Shown in pieces: positions 7,836-17,313 of a DNA stretch of 64,000 nucleotides. Positions within the stretch are counted from its first letter, which is position 1. Every line of letters starts with the position of its first letter. The position numbers and the translations under genes are program-made. Source of the DNA: Salegentibacter maritimus. Lineage in GTDB: Bacteria > Bacteroidota > Bacteroidia > Flavobacteriales > Flavobacteriaceae. The notes below the pieces were generated by a model. It saw only the letters and a program-made list of their open reading frames with translations, had not been told where the DNA came from and made no database searches. The stretch lies in the NCBI RefSeq assembly GCF_016236915.1, contig NZ_JAEHOK010000012.1, forward strand, positions 62,001 to 126,000. Reading direction: 5' to 3'.

Positions 7836-8993
7836 TCATACTGGTGATATCAGTAATTTAGCGAGTATTTTTAAAACCCGGTTAATTTCCTCTTCCGAAT
7901 TAAAAGCATGAATACAAAATCTTAATCTTTCTTTATCTTTTGGTACGGTTGGAGAGAGTATAGGTTTTACATCAAAACCTTCTTTATTGATGTTTTGGGC
8001 TACATATTGCACCTGGTCATTTCCTGGGATTATACAACTTTGAATAGCCGATTTACTTTCAAGAAAAGCACTCTCCAAATTATTTTTTACTACTTGTTCT
8101 CTAAAATAATGAATATTGTTTTTTAAGCTTTGAATTTGTGAAATTCCACGATAAAGCTCACGGTAAACCACCAGAATAGTCGCCACCGAATGTGGTGGTA
8201 AGGCTGTGGTATAGATAAAACTTCTTGAAAAGTTAATCAGGTAATCCTTTAGGCTCTTACTTCCTAAAATTACAGCTCCGTGACAACCGGGAGCTTTGCC
8301 AAATGTGTTTATGCGGGCAAAAACTTTATGTTGAATTCCAAGCTCCTGAACCAAACCCTGCCCTTTTTCACCAAAAATACCGCTAGCGTGGGCTTCATCT
8401 ACTATTAAAAAAGCATTGAATTTTTCTGCAACTTTAGCAAGCTCTTCCAAAGGTGCCATATCACCATCCATTGAAAAAACAGATTCTGTAACAATGTATA
8501 TTGCGGCCCCCTCCTGCTTATCTATCTTTAAAAGCCTATTTTGAAGGCTTTCTATACTGTTATGTTGAAACTTATAGGCCTTGGCATGGCTAATTGCAAT
8601 ACCATCTCTAATGGAAGCATGTGCAAGCTCGTCGTAAAAAATAAAGTCTCCACGCTGTGGAACCGAAGCAAAAAAGCCAAGATTAGCATCATAGCCAGAA
8701 TTAAAAACTAATGCTGCATCAGTTTGATGAAATTCTGCCAAAAGGTTTTCGGTTAACGCATACAACTTATGGTTACCGGAAAGCAACCTGGAACCGGTGG
8801 CTCCATTATATAGAATATTATGTTGCTTTAAGACGTCATGGGCCTTATGGTAAATTTTGTCGGAAGAAGCCAATCCAAGATAATCATTAGAAGAAAAATC
8901 TATAAGGGATGATGATGAGTTAAGAACTCTAAAAGCCCTTTCCTGCTTTCTATTCTCTAAACTTTTAGCTAATTTTAAAGGTAATTCCTGCAT
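7836..8993 (-). CDS. bioF: 8-amino-7-oxononanoate synthase
   Basis: A 385-aa alpha-oxoamine synthase that condenses a pimeloyl thioester with L-alanine. DFSSNDYLGLAS, GATGSRLLSGNH and VDEAHASGIFGEKGQG are diagnostic. The PLP lysine is K233 in NTFGKAPGCHGA, slightly unlike the common GTLGKALG. It is the first gene of the biotin cluster. Its start lies only 34 nt from the proposed start of the divergent mgtC-like gene, leaving almost no room for two separate promoters. Confidence 0.94.
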   Translation of the reverse strand: MQELPLKLAKSLENRKQERAFRVLNSSSSLIDFSSNDYLGLASSDKIYHKAHDVLKQHNILYNGATGSRLLSGNHKLYALTENLLAEFHQTDAALVFNSGYDANLGFFASVPQRGDFIFYDELAHASIRDGIAISHAKAYKFQHNSIESLQNRLLKIDKQEGAAIYIVTESVFSMDGDMAPLEELAKVAEKFNAFLIVDEAHASGIFGEKGQGLVQELGIQHKVFARINTFGKAPGCHGAVILGSKSLKDYLINFSRSFIYTTALPPHSVATILVVYRELYRGISQIQSLKNNIHYFREQVVKNNLESAFLESKSAIQSCIIPGNDQVQYVAQNINKEGFDVKPILSPTVPKDKERLRFCIHAFNSEEEINRVLKILAKLLISPV

Positions 8994-9027
8994 TTTGCAA
9001 AACTACAACTTTAACCAACTAATAAAT

Positions 9028-9471
9028 ATGGAACTGGCAGAATTTAGCATAAGCATTGGTCTGGCAGCCATAGCCGGACTATTTATAGGTATAGAAAGAG
9101 AATTTTCTGGGAAAAGCGCAGGATTAAAAACAAACGCCCTTGTGGCACTTGGAGCTTGTGTTTTTATATTGGTTTCGCTAGAATTTAAAGGCGATGAATT
9201 TGTAGACACCTCCAGGGTTTTGGGACAGGTAGTTACAGGAATTGGTTTTATTGGTGCCGGCACCATACTTCAGCATGGTAAGAATGTAAAAGGCTTAACT
9301 ACTGCGGCTACCATTTGGTGTAGTGCCGGTGCGGGAGCACTTGCAGCATTACAAATGTATACCGAACTTTTAGTTGTATGCTTAACAATAGTGGCTATAA
9401 ACCTTCTTTTTGGTTTTATTGAGCGCAAGTTAATGGCAAAGAAAAGAACACAAAAGGAAAATAAAAGCTAA
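9028..9471 (+). CDS. MgtC/SapB family membrane protein
   Basis: A protein of about 147 aa (from ATG 9028) with the MgtC N-terminal membrane domain of four to five helices: GLAAIAGLFIGIERE, then GLKTNALVALGACVFILVS, then GQVVTGIGFIGAGTILQHG, then GLTTAATIWCSAGAGALA. Family members affect Mg2+ stress and ATP synthase in pathogens; free-living homologues have unclear roles. The C-terminal ACT-like domain of full MgtC is missing, as in the short SapB type. A TTG at 8995 would add 11 residues but would abut the bioF start; the ATG fits the family better. Confidence 0.85.
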   Translation: MELAEFSISIGLAAIAGLFIGIEREFSGKSAGLKTNALVALGACVFILVSLEFKGDEFVDTSRVLGQVVTGIGFIGAGTILQHGKNVKGLTTAATIWCSAGAGALAALQMYTELLVVCLTIVAINLLFGFIERKLMAKKRTQKENKS

Positions 9472-9532
9472 AAGAATACACAGCAATAGCCTTAAAGTCT
9501 TCTTAAACTATAGAGTTCCTGTTTTAAATAGC

Positions 9533-9946
9533 CTATTGCGAAGCCTCATCATCCATTTTAGAATGATCTACGTTATCTTCAGGGCTATCATCTGTTTCAC
9601 TCTTTAAAATATAGGAGTTTTTCTGATATTTCCCACGAAGATCATCCATAATAGAACCTTTCCACAACTTAACCCCCATAAAATAAGAAGCCCGTCCAAT
9701 TAAATGTGCACTAACCGGTGCAGTTAAGAATACAAAAAGAATAATCACCAAAGCTCTGGAAGTAGTAGAAAGGTCGTTAAAGAAAACTGCTGTTCCCACT
9801 AAAATTAACCCCACTCCCAGGGTTGCAGCCTTAGTATTCACCGAAATTCGCATGTAAGTATCGGGCATTCTTATAAGTCCGATTGCCGAAAGCAAAACGA
9901 ACAAGGTTCCTAAAGTAACTAAAATTACAATTATTACTGAACTCAT
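9533..9946 (-). CDS. mnhG: Mrp Na+/H+ antiporter subunit G
   Basis: A 137-aa membrane protein with three helices (VILVTLGTLFVLLSAIGLIRMPDTYMRISV at the N terminus, then LGVGLILVGTAVFF, then ALVIILFVFLTAPVSAHLIGRA), the MrpG/PhaG pattern. It is the last gene of the seven-gene operon and overlaps mnhF by 4 nt. The acidic C-terminal tail (DDSPEDNVDHSKMDDEAS) is longer than in many homologues. The subunit is required for the hetero-oligomeric Mrp complex. Confidence 0.93.
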   Translation of the reverse strand: MSSVIIVILVTLGTLFVLLSAIGLIRMPDTYMRISVNTKAATLGVGLILVGTAVFFNDLSTTSRALVIILFVFLTAPVSAHLIGRASYFMGVKLWKGSIMDDLRGKYQKNSYILKSETDDSPEDNVDHSKMDDEASQ

Positions 9947-10218
9947 TTCTTTCTATTTCTTTTTTCAAGGTAATAAGAAAAAGCTACTGTACTTAAAAAA
10001 GCAATCAATGCAAGAATCATTGCGGTATCTAGAAAAGTAGATCTTCCGTGTATAATACTATACACACCAATAATTCCAATCCCGGTAGTGATTAAAACAT
10101 CTAGAGCAATAATCTTATCGGCAATGCTTGGTCCCTTTATAAATCGGTAAACTATAAGCAATACCGAAAAGGCCAAAATTGGTAAAATTATATAATATAA
10201 ATAATCGGTTAGCGTCAT
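9943..10218 (-). CDS. mnhF: Mrp Na+/H+ antiporter subunit F
   Basis: A 91-aa, three-helix membrane protein with the MrpF signature RFIKGPSIADKIIALDVLITTGIGIIGVYSI, including the conserved aspartate. It overlaps mnhE and mnhG by 4 nt on each side, consistent with translational coupling. Length is normal for the family. Confidence 0.94.
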   Translation of the reverse strand: MTLTDYLYYIILPILAFSVLLIVYRFIKGPSIADKIIALDVLITTGIGIIGVYSIIHGRSTFLDTAMILALIAFLSTVAFSYYLEKRNRKK

Positions 10219-10691
10219 CTCAATATTTCCAAAATACGTTTTTCAAATCCATTTTTTATCCCATCGATAAATTCCTGCCTATCGGTTATATACATGCTAT
10301 GCACATAAAGCACCTTTTTATCGTTAGATACATCAAGGCTTAATGTACCCGGCGTAAGCGAGATCATATTTGCCAGAAAAGTTATCCCAAGGTTGCTTTG
10401 TATGGTAAGAGGAACTTTAACAATTCCCGGTTTCATTCTAAAGTTTGGGGTAACCACTTCATAAGCTACCTGCAAATTTGCTTTAAACAGTTCCCATAAA
10501 AAATAGAAAAAGAAAGCAATAACTTTAGGAAGAAGCATAAAATACCGTGCATCACTACTTCCTCGCGTAATAACCCACAGAATAAAGAAATTCACAAGGA
10601 ATCCAAACAGGTAATTTTGAAAACTAAAATCTCCTGTAAGGGCTACCCATACAAAGGTGAGTAATAAGTTAGATACAAACCTGCTCTTCAT
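10215..10691 (-). CDS. mnhE: Mrp Na+/H+ antiporter subunit E
   Basis: A 158-aa protein with hydrophobic N-terminal helices (LLLTFVWVALTGDFS, FLVNFFILWVITRG) and a soluble C-terminal half containing ANMISLTPGTLSLDVSNDKKVLYVHSM, the MrpE hallmark. It shares one base with the end of mnhD and overlaps mnhF by 4 nt. Part of the membrane-bound Mrp complex. Confidence 0.94.
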   Translation of the reverse strand: MKSRFVSNLLLTFVWVALTGDFSFQNYLFGFLVNFFILWVITRGSSDARYFMLLPKVIAFFFYFLWELFKANLQVAYEVVTPNFRMKPGIVKVPLTIQSNLGITFLANMISLTPGTLSLDVSNDKKVLYVHSMYITDRQEFIDGIKNGFEKRILEILR

Positions 10692-12211
10692 TATTCGGAT
10701 ATTTGTGTGTTAAGTACCGCATCTATATAAAGTTGGTTATCTATTAATTCTGATGCAATTCTTGCTGCCAGGGTTTGAATATGTTCTGCACCAAAACCTA
10801 CATACAAAGTCACCATACTTAAGAAAACAATAGGTACTATTATTTGAATCCTTTTTATTTTTTTAATCTTGTGGTAATACCTAAACTTAGGTTTAACCGG
10901 TATTTCCTGTGCATCTTTCCAGAAAACTTCGGCCCAAAGCTTTGCTATTACCACCAAGGTAATAAAACTTGCAAAGATAATAGCTGCCAAGCTCCAATAA
11001 CTTCCTGTATCAAAACTAGCGGTAATCAACGATATTTTAGGCCAAAAACCAGATAAAGGTGGGATTCCAACCAATGAGAACAATGGGATAAACATCAACA
11101 AACTCAACTTAGGATATTGGGCATAAAACCCGCCCAATGCACGTAAGCTATTAGAGCCTTTAATGCGATAAATCAACCCACTAACCATAAATAAATTTGT
11201 CTTTACAAGGATATCGTGAACCAGGTAAAAAATTGCTCCGGCTATGGCTACTTCGGTAAACATTCCCAATCCAATAATCATATAACCAATATGGCAAATA
11301 ATTAAGTATGAAAATACTTTCCTAATATTATTTTGAACCAGCGCGCCCAAAGCTCCACTAAAAAGTGTAAAAATAGCGAGCACCAGTAAGATTTGATCTA
11401 GGAACACATCTTCAACAAAAATCAGGGTAAAAACCCTAATCAAGGCATATACACCTACTTTAGTAAGCAAACCACCAAAAATAGCCGACACAGCCGAAGG
11501 CGGCGTATGATAAGAAGCCGGCAACCAGAAATACAGAGGAAAAACCGCCGATTTAATTCCGAAGCCAATTAAAAATAAAATAGCGGTAATCTCTACCAGG
11601 GCCCGGTTTTCAACTGCAGCTACTTTATTGGCAAGATCGGCCATGTTAAGGCTTCCGGTTAAACCATAAAGCACCGCAATGGCGGTTAAAAATATCATGG
11701 AGGCCAGAAAATTAAGTGTAAAATACTTTACAGCCCCTTCCAATTGAGCTTTTTCACCACCAATAGTTATTAACACAAAAGAGCTAATTATAATAATTTC
11801 AAACCAAACATATAGGTTAAAGATATCACCGGTTAAAAAAGCCCCGGTAAGTCCTAATAATAAGAAGTGAAATATGGGAAAATACCCAAATCTTAATCGG
11901 TCGCTAATTACAGAACCCGCTGAAAATATCGAAACCGCCAACCCGGCAATAGAGGTTAATAAAACCATGGTTATTGCAAAGGTATCGGCGATAAAGGTTA
12001 TACCAAAAGGCGCCTCCCAACTACCTGCCTGCACGGTTTGAGTTCCATTGTTCCAAATATAGGCAAAGACACCTATGCTAACACCAAGGTGAACAATGCT
12101 ACCAAGTATACTAATTACACGCTGCGCTCCAATTCTTTTCCAAAAAAACATGAGCAAAATAGCCAATAATAATTGCAGCAGTAAAGGATATAATATTAAT
12201 TGTTGTGTCAT
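10691..12211 (-). CDS. mnhD: Mrp Na+/H+ antiporter subunit D
   Basis: A 506-aa polytopic protein of the NuoL/M/N-like family, about 14 helices. It has the proton-channel signature [16 protein letters not shown] (with the key glutamate), [14 protein letters not shown] and [38 protein letters not shown] with conserved lysines. It overlaps mnhC by 4 nt. In the complex, MrpA and MrpD are the main ion-translocating subunits. Confidence 0.96.
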   Translation of the reverse strand: MTQQLILYPLLLQLLLAILLMFFWKRIGAQRVISILGSIVHLGVSIGVFAYIWNNGTQTVQAGSWEAPFGITFIADTFAITMVLLTSIAGLAVSIFSAGSVISDRLRFGYFPIFHFLLLGLTGAFLTGDIFNLYVWFEIIIISSFVLITIGGEKAQLEGAVKYFTLNFLASMIFLTAIAVLYGLTGSLNMADLANKVAAVENRALVEITAILFLIGFGIKSAVFPLYFWLPASYHTPPSAVSAIFGGLLTKVGVYALIRVFTLIFVEDVFLDQILLVLAIFTLFSGALGALVQNNIRKVFSYLIICHIGYMIIGLGMFTEVAIAGAIFYLVHDILVKTNLFMVSGLIYRIKGSNSLRALGGFYAQYPKLSLLMFIPLFSLVGIPPLSGFWPKISLITASFDTGSYWSLAAIIFASFITLVVIAKLWAEVFWKDAQEIPVKPKFRYYHKIKKIKRIQIIVPIVFLSMVTLYVGFGAEHIQTLAARIASELIDNQLYIDAVLNTQISE

Positions 12212-12561
12212 GAATCTTCGTCTGTTGCGTTCATTTCGTCCAGATCATCGGTTTTAACCACCTTATGCGCTCTTTTCACAAGAATAATGGCAAAAGATTG
12301 TAAACCGAAACTAATTACGATAGCGGTTAATATTAATGCCTGCGGAACAGGATCTGCGTATGCCTCTAAAAACACTTTGGATTCTCCGGGGATAATTGGC
12401 GGTGCCCCTTCAGTAATTCTTCCAAGAAGAAATATAAGCAGGTTGGCCCCGTTTCCTAAGAGTATAATTCCAATAATGAGTTTCACCAAACTTCTGCGAA
12501 GCATCATATAAATACCCGCAGCATACAGAATCCCAATAATTATCGCTAAAAGAACTTCCAT
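12208..12561 (-). CDS. mnhC: Mrp Na+/H+ antiporter subunit C
   Basis: A 117-aa NuoK-like protein with three helices: [35 protein letters not shown], then [22 protein letters not shown], which is the MrpC pattern. The C-terminal tail is acidic ([14 protein letters not shown]). It starts 3 nt after the mnhB stop and overlaps mnhD by 4 nt. Confidence 0.95.
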   Translation of the reverse strand: MEVLLAIIIGILYAAGIYMMLRRSLVKLIIGIILLGNGANLLIFLLGRITEGAPPIIPGESKVFLEAYADPVPQALILTAIVISFGLQSFAIILVKRAHKVVKTDDLDEMNATDEDS

Positions 12562-12564
12562 AAA

Positions 12565-12975
12565 TTAAGCTGATTCTGAGATTGTAAATATTATTGTGAG
12601 GGTAACACCTATTACCACAAGGTATACCCCAATATCAAAAAATAAAGCTGAACCTACATTACCAATTACAGGGAAAGGTTCGGGGAACCAAAGCCCTGTC
12701 ATAAAAGCCTGATCAACAAATATTGGAGACAACCCGCTAAAAAAAGCAAGAGCTAAGCCTACCGGCATCAAAAAACCGGGGTGAAATCTCAATAAGTTTT
12801 TAGTATCATCCAGGCCATTGGCGAAAGCGTGCAATACAAATGCAATTGCAGCAATTAAGCCACCCACAAAGCCACCGCCCGGCAAATAGTGCCCGCGCAA
12901 TAATATAAAAATAGAGAACACCAGCAATACCGGTAAAAGGTAATTAGAAGCTGTTCTTAAAATTAGCGTACTCAT
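12565..12975 (-). CDS. mnhB: Mrp Na+/H+ antiporter subunit B
   Basis: A 136-aa membrane protein with the MrpB motif ILLRGHYLPGGGFVGGLIAAIAFVLHA and a second block around ALFFDIGVYLVVIGVTLTII. Four helices are predicted. It lies 43 nt after the mnhA stop, the largest gap inside this operon. Confidence 0.95.
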   Translation of the reverse strand: MSTLILRTASNYLLPVLLVFSIFILLRGHYLPGGGFVGGLIAAIAFVLHAFANGLDDTKNLLRFHPGFLMPVGLALAFFSGLSPIFVDQAFMTGLWFPEPFPVIGNVGSALFFDIGVYLVVIGVTLTIIFTISESA

Positions 12976-13018
12976 CTGTATAAATTTTAGTAAGCCTAAA
13001 TGGCTTTTAACATTGTCT

Positions 13019-15328
13019 TTACTGGGACCTATCGGTACTTTTCAGCCTTAGTTTCAACAAGCCAAAAACACCTATGGCTGCGATAGCCAATACTGAAATT
13101 TCCATAAATGTATCTATGCCCCTAAAGTCTACAAGAATAACATTTACCACGTTTTTTCCTTTAGCCATTATATAAGCATTTTTAGCATAAAAATCACCAA
13201 CCTCACTATTGGTTGGTTCAGCTAAAACCTGAAGTGCCAATAGGCATATTACTGTACCTAAAGCTGCCGACAATACCCCATCCCTAATCCTCATTTTATA
13301 GTCTGAAAGAGTCAAATACTTCGGCAATCTATATAGCACCAATACAAATAAAATTACGGTTAACGTATCTATAGAAAACTGCGTCATCGCCAAATCGGGC
13401 GCACTGTAAAAAACAAAAATCAAACAAATTGCCAAACCAACAACACCCATAGCCGCCACGGCAGCAAGTCTCGATTTTGTAAAAACCGTATAGAAAACGC
13501 CGGCAATTAAAATTAAGGCTACCACCAATTCATAAGCAGTAACCTGAGATAGTTGCGTATGATCTATCACTACTCTAGAACTTCCAAACATAATGTAGCT
13601 CACCAAAACAACCAGAAACAGTACTATTGTAGTCACATAATTTCTTAAATAGCCATTTTGGAATACATTAGTCCAGAATGCAGAAAACACATTAAAATAG
13701 TGCGTTCCTTTTTCCAGAATACTTTTTGGCGAAATAAACTCTAACTTTCCAATCTTATTTTCAAGTTTCACTGAAGGTTTCACTAGAAAGTAAAGAAGAA
13801 CACCCACGGCAATAGTAATAGCACTTAATAGCAAGACCGTATTGAAACCATGCCATAACGCAAGGTGATACTCTGAAGCATCAGCTCCTAAAGCTGAAAC
13901 CACAGGTTTCACTAAAGCCGATTCTATTATCATTGGAAATATCCCAAATATGAGACCTAAAACAGCCAGGATAATTGCCGGCCCCCACATTAAGAAATCG
14001 GGGGCTTTTACATTTGTATACTCTTCAGAAAGCTTTCCGGTAAAAGGTTTTATTCCAGCTACAAAACCGGCCCAGAGCAATAATATTTTAGTTAAAACAA
14101 TAGCTACCACGATAACTACTGTAAAAGCTTCAGCGTGCAAACTAGCTTCATAGGTAAGCTCTTTCCCTAAGAATCCAACTGTTGGCGGAATACCCGCACT
14201 TGAGATCGCTGCTAAAATACCTGCAATTGCCACAGGCATCATAATTTTTCGAAGTCCTGCCAATTTGGTTACATCCCTGGTACCCGTTTGGTGATCTATT
14301 ATTCCGGTTACAAGGAATAAAGTAGCTTTATATAAGGCATGAACAATTATAAAAACCGAGGCAGCCAAAAAAGCGTCCTTACTTCCTAATCCGATTAAGA
14401 ATACCAGGATTCCAAGGGCAGAAATAGTAGAATAAGCTAAAACTCCTTTAAGATCGGTTCTAAAAAGGGCGTGTACAGCAGAGTAAACCATCGTAACACC
14501 ACCTACAATTATTAAAGTAGTATTCCAAAATTCCTGATCTCCTAATACCGGCGTAAAACGCATAAGTAGATAAATACCCGCTTTTACCATCGTCGCCGAG
14601 TGCAAATAAGTTGAAACAGGAGTAGGCGCCTTCATGGCACCGGGCAGCCAGAAATGAAAAGGAAATTGAGCCGATTTCGTAAATGCAGCCACAAAGATAA
14701 AAACTACCGCCAGGATATAATATTCACTACCGGCTATGGCTTCTTTCATAGAAAGCATTTCAGAAATACTATACGTACCACTAATACTGCCTAACAACAA
14801 AGCTCCTGCCAACAAAGAAAATCCCCCAAAACCGGTTATCCCCAATGCTGTTAAGGCAGATTTTCGTGAAGCCGGATTGGTATTATTAAAACCAATAAGA
14901 AAAAATGAACTTATACTGGTTAACTCCCAAAATACAAACATAGAGATTAGGTTATCAGAAAGCACCAACCCAAGCATGGCCGCCATAAAAAGGCTTAAAT
15001 ATCCGTAAAACCTATCTAAATATTTGTGCCCCCTAAGATATGAGGCGGTATATGCAAACACCAGGAAACCAATCCCGGTAATCATTAAGGAAAAAAGAAG
15101 CGAAAGGCCGTCCAGTTTAAAACTGAGATCTACGCCAAATGCCGGAACCCATTGGTAAGTTCTACTAATAATTTCTCCTGAACTAATCTTTGGAATAAAA
15201 CTGGCAAAATAAGCAAAAAGGCCTGCCGGGATAAGCGCCGAAAGGATGGCCATTTTCCCCCTGAAGAACTTTCCTGTAAATACCAGAAACAACGCGAATA
15301 AAAAACCTAAAAGTATTGCTGTTAGCAT
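13019..15328 (-). CDS. mnhA: Mrp Na+/H+ antiporter subunit A
   Basis: A 769-aa polytopic protein, the largest Mrp subunit. Residues 1-500 are NuoL-like (MFVFWELTSISSFFLIGF with the key glutamate, KSAQFPFHFWLPGAMKAPTPVSTYLHSATMVKAGIYL). The C-terminal part has the NuoJ-like/MrpB-N-like region (YSAPDLAMTQFSIDTLTVILFVLVL, then DFRGIDTFMEISVLAIAAIGVFGLL). It heads a complete A-B-C-D-E-F-G operon, the group-1 seven-gene arrangement. The complex exports Na+ in exchange for H+, fitting a marine or saline habitat. Confidence 0.96.
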   Translation of the reverse strand: MLTAILLGFLFALFLVFTGKFFRGKMAILSALIPAGLFAYFASFIPKISSGEIISRTYQWVPAFGVDLSFKLDGLSLLFSLMITGIGFLVFAYTASYLRGHKYLDRFYGYLSLFMAAMLGLVLSDNLISMFVFWELTSISSFFLIGFNNTNPASRKSALTALGITGFGGFSLLAGALLLGSISGTYSISEMLSMKEAIAGSEYYILAVVFIFVAAFTKSAQFPFHFWLPGAMKAPTPVSTYLHSATMVKAGIYLLMRFTPVLGDQEFWNTTLIIVGGVTMVYSAVHALFRTDLKGVLAYSTISALGILVFLIGLGSKDAFLAASVFIIVHALYKATLFLVTGIIDHQTGTRDVTKLAGLRKIMMPVAIAGILAAISSAGIPPTVGFLGKELTYEASLHAEAFTVVIVVAIVLTKILLLWAGFVAGIKPFTGKLSEEYTNVKAPDFLMWGPAIILAVLGLIFGIFPMIIESALVKPVVSALGADASEYHLALWHGFNTVLLLSAITIAVGVLLYFLVKPSVKLENKIGKLEFISPKSILEKGTHYFNVFSAFWTNVFQNGYLRNYVTTIVLFLVVLVSYIMFGSSRVVIDHTQLSQVTAYELVVALILIAGVFYTVFTKSRLAAVAAMGVVGLAICLIFVFYSAPDLAMTQFSIDTLTVILFVLVLYRLPKYLTLSDYKMRIRDGVLSAALGTVICLLALQVLAEPTNSEVGDFYAKNAYIMAKGKNVVNVILVDFRGIDTFMEISVLAIAAIGVFGLLKLRLKSTDRSQ

Positions 15329-15357
15329 ATATTATCTCTCAAAAAGTCCGTTCCTCG

Positions 15358-15365
15358 CAAATATA
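15358..15365 (-). promoter_or_regulatory. Putative -7 promoter element of the mnh operon
   Basis: On the minus strand TATATTTG matches TAnnTTTG and lies 30 nt before the mnhA start codon. A TTG (complement of CAA at 15390-15392) lies 24 nt further upstream, a little long for the -33 element. Confidence 0.35.
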
Positions 15366-15517
15366 ATAGATTTATTGAAGTTTTATTACCAAAACCCCCA
15401 TAAAGCTGCAGAAAGCACACCGATTTAGCAGCTTCTCATTTTTAATCATTTCCTGAAGCCTGTTTCTTAGCAAATTTCTTAAAATGCTGAAATTAATTTA
15501 CCAATTATCATTAACAG

Positions 15518-15569
15518 AATTATTGTTTTTCAATAATTAAATATAAATTTGTTATTGTTAAACAATAAC
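15518..15569 (+). promoter_or_regulatory. Promoter with two palindromic operator candidates for the DUF2975/HTH unit
   Basis: TTG at 15523-15525 and TAAATTTG at 15544-15551, 18 nt apart, form a good Bacteroidetes -33/-7 pair. Two inverted repeats sharing the half-site TTATTG/CAATAA overlap it: AATTATTG(5 nt)CAATAATT at 15518-15538 over the -33 element, and GTTATTGTTAAACAATAAC at 15551-15569 over the expected transcription start. This is the layout of an autoregulated repressor operator. The likely binder is the HTH protein encoded by the second gene, which is an inference. Confidence 0.55.
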
Positions 15570-15578
15570 CGTCTAAAA

Positions 15579-16088
15579 ATGAAATCTTCAGAATGGCTTA
15601 AGAATATTTTCAGCATAGCTTATTATCTTATGATTTTTGGCTGGATAATTTTACTTGGTTTTCTACTTTATGCAGTCTTTATTAATCCATGGGATATACT
15701 TAAAATATTGCGAGATGCTGAAGAGTTTAAAATCGAATCGGGAAATGCACTATACACCACTTTAACCTATGAAATATTATCAGGCGGATTTTGGATTTAC
15801 ATCTTCCTATTATTTAAAAACTTGATGAAAAATTTACTTGCCGGCCAATTATTTACGAGATTTCAGATTGCAAGCTTCAGATTAATTGGCCAGTTAATTA
15901 TATACATTACTATTATTGACGCCCTGGCATATTTTATATTCAGGATTATATTTCAAGGACGTTTAAGGATAAGTGCAGATCTATTTGATTTTTGGTTTGT
16001 GATAGGTATAGGCTTATTTTCAATATTCCTTTCGAGTATTTTCAATAATGCTAAAATTTTAAAAGAAGAAAACGAATTAACCGTTTAG
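15579..16088 (+). CDS. DUF2975 family membrane protein
   Basis: A 169-aa protein (from ATG 15579; a TTG at 15549 would lie inside the promoter). Four hydrophobic helices are visible, around IAYYLMIFGWIILLGFLLYAV, GGFWIYIFLLF, LIGQLIIYITIIDALAYFIF and FWFVIGIGLFSIFLSSIF, the DUF2975 pattern. Proteins of this family are commonly encoded next to a small XRE-type regulator, as here, 2 nt upstream. The function is unknown; the pairing suggests a membrane partner or target of the regulator. Confidence 0.8.
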   Translation: MKSSEWLKNIFSIAYYLMIFGWIILLGFLLYAVFINPWDILKILRDAEEFKIESGNALYTTLTYEILSGGFWIYIFLLFKNLMKNLLAGQLFTRFQIASFRLIGQLIIYITIIDALAYFIFRIIFQGRLRISADLFDFWFVIGIGLFSIFLSSIFNNAKILKEENELTV

Positions 16089-16090
16089 TT

Positions 16091-16300
16091 ATGCCAATTA
16101 TAATAAATCTAGATAAAATCCTGGAAGATCGGGGCGTAAAAAGCAACCAACTGGCTGAAAAAATTGGAATTACCAAAGCAAATCTTTCAATTTTAAAAAC
16201 AGGAAAGGCCAAAGCCGTTAGATTTTCAACTTTAGAAGCGATTTGCGAGGCTCTTAACTGCCAGCCCGGAGATATTTTGTATTACACCCCAAAAGACTAA
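16091..16300 (+). CDS. Small XRE/Cro-type HTH regulator (YozG-like)
   Basis: A 69-aa single-domain helix-turn-helix protein. SNQLAEKIGITKANLSILKTGKAKAVRFSTLEAICEALNCQPGDILYY is a classic Cro/C1-type HTH with the 'Q P G D I L' ending of the HTH_26 subgroup. It is encoded 2 nt after the DUF2975 gene, in one transcript. Its stop codon directly abuts the last base of the convergent DMT transporter gene. It probably binds the palindromes at 15518-15569. Confidence 0.88.
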   Translation: MPIIINLDKILEDRGVKSNQLAEKIGITKANLSILKTGKAKAVRFSTLEAICEALNCQPGDILYYTPKD

Positions 16301-17233
16301 TTAAAGCTTCCTAAGTTTTTTTCTGTTTTTAATTTTTGTTAAAAGCCTGGAGAAATTAATATTGTCAAAAACCAAACCACTTACGATAAAAACAAGCCCT
16401 ACGATTGTGGACAAAAGAATAGTCTCTCCCAGCACAAAATAGATAACTATTAAAGATAGAAAAGGCACCAAATAGATAAACTTACTAACCTTTGCGGCAT
16501 GAGAAGATTTCTTTAAGGCTAAAGACCAAATTACAAAAGTGATTCCCATTTCAAAAAGACCAACATAGGCAGCCGCAGCATAGCTTTCTATCGAAAAAGA
16601 AGGAAACTCTGAAAATGCAAATAGCGCAATACTAATATATATCATTCCAAACAAAAAGTTAAGGAACAACTTACTGATTTCATCTCTCTTATCTTTTATA
16701 TTATATATCCAAAACAAAGCCCAGATCACGGCAGAAGCAAGCCCCAACAATGCCCCATAAGGGTTGCTAAAAGAGAAAGATAATAAATTGCCTTGTGTAG
16801 AAATTACTGCCACCCCCAAAAAGCTAATAACAATAGCTATAAAATTTTTAACGCTAATCTTTTGACCTAGAATAGGAATAGAAAGTAAGGTAATCATTAT
16901 TGGCCATGTATAATTTAAAGGCTGCGCTTCCTGTGCAGGCAGTAAAGAGTAAGCTTTAAATAGGACTACATAATATATAAAAGGATTTACCAAACCAAAA
17001 ACAGCCGATTTCAAATAAGCTATTTTCGGAAAGCGAAAAATCTCTTTTAATTTCTTCTGAAGAACCAGTATAAAAAACAAAGAGATTAAAGAACCTAAAA
17101 CCGCAAGAAACAGCAATTGTAGATAGTCAAAATACTCTAAAGACAACTTCATGGCCGCCGCTACCGTGCTCCACAACAGTACAGCCAAAACCGCATATAG
17201 ATAAGCTTTATTTTGCTCCTTAACAGACTTCAC
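16301..17233 (-). CDS. EamA/DMT family transporter
   Basis: A 310-aa drug/metabolite transporter superfamily protein with two EamA repeats and about ten helices: YLYAVLAVLLWSTVAAAMKLSL opens the first, YGALLGLASAVIWALFWIY the second. The basic C-terminal tail ends KIKNRKKLRKL. The start is GTG at 17233; the nearest ATG upstream is out of frame and the next internal Met would remove the first helix. The substrate cannot be told from sequence. Confidence 0.88.
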   Translation of the reverse strand: MKSVKEQNKAYLYAVLAVLLWSTVAAAMKLSLEYFDYLQLLFLAVLGSLISLFFILVLQKKLKEIFRFPKIAYLKSAVFGLVNPFIYYVVLFKAYSLLPAQEAQPLNYTWPIMITLLSIPILGQKISVKNFIAIVISFLGVAVISTQGNLLSFSFSNPYGALLGLASAVIWALFWIYNIKDKRDEISKLFLNFLFGMIYISIALFAFSEFPSFSIESYAAAAYVGLFEMGITFVIWSLALKKSSHAAKVSKFIYLVPFLSLIVIYFVLGETILLSTIVGLVFIVSGLVFDNINFSRLLTKIKNRKKLRKL

Positions 17234-17263
17234 AGCATTTACATTTAGTAATTAAACAGACAT

Positions 17264-17290
17264 AAAAAAAGCCGGACGTTTGTCCGGCTT
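17264..17290 (-). terminator. Rho-independent terminator after atpC
   Basis: GCCGGAC (17271-17277) pairs with GTCCGGC (17282-17288) around a 4-nt loop, extended by two A-T pairs. Read on the minus strand it is followed by a run of seven T. It lies just after the atpC stop and ends the atpDC transcript. Confidence 0.9.
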
Positions 17291-17313
17291 CTCAAGTATT
17301 AAATATTCTAAAA

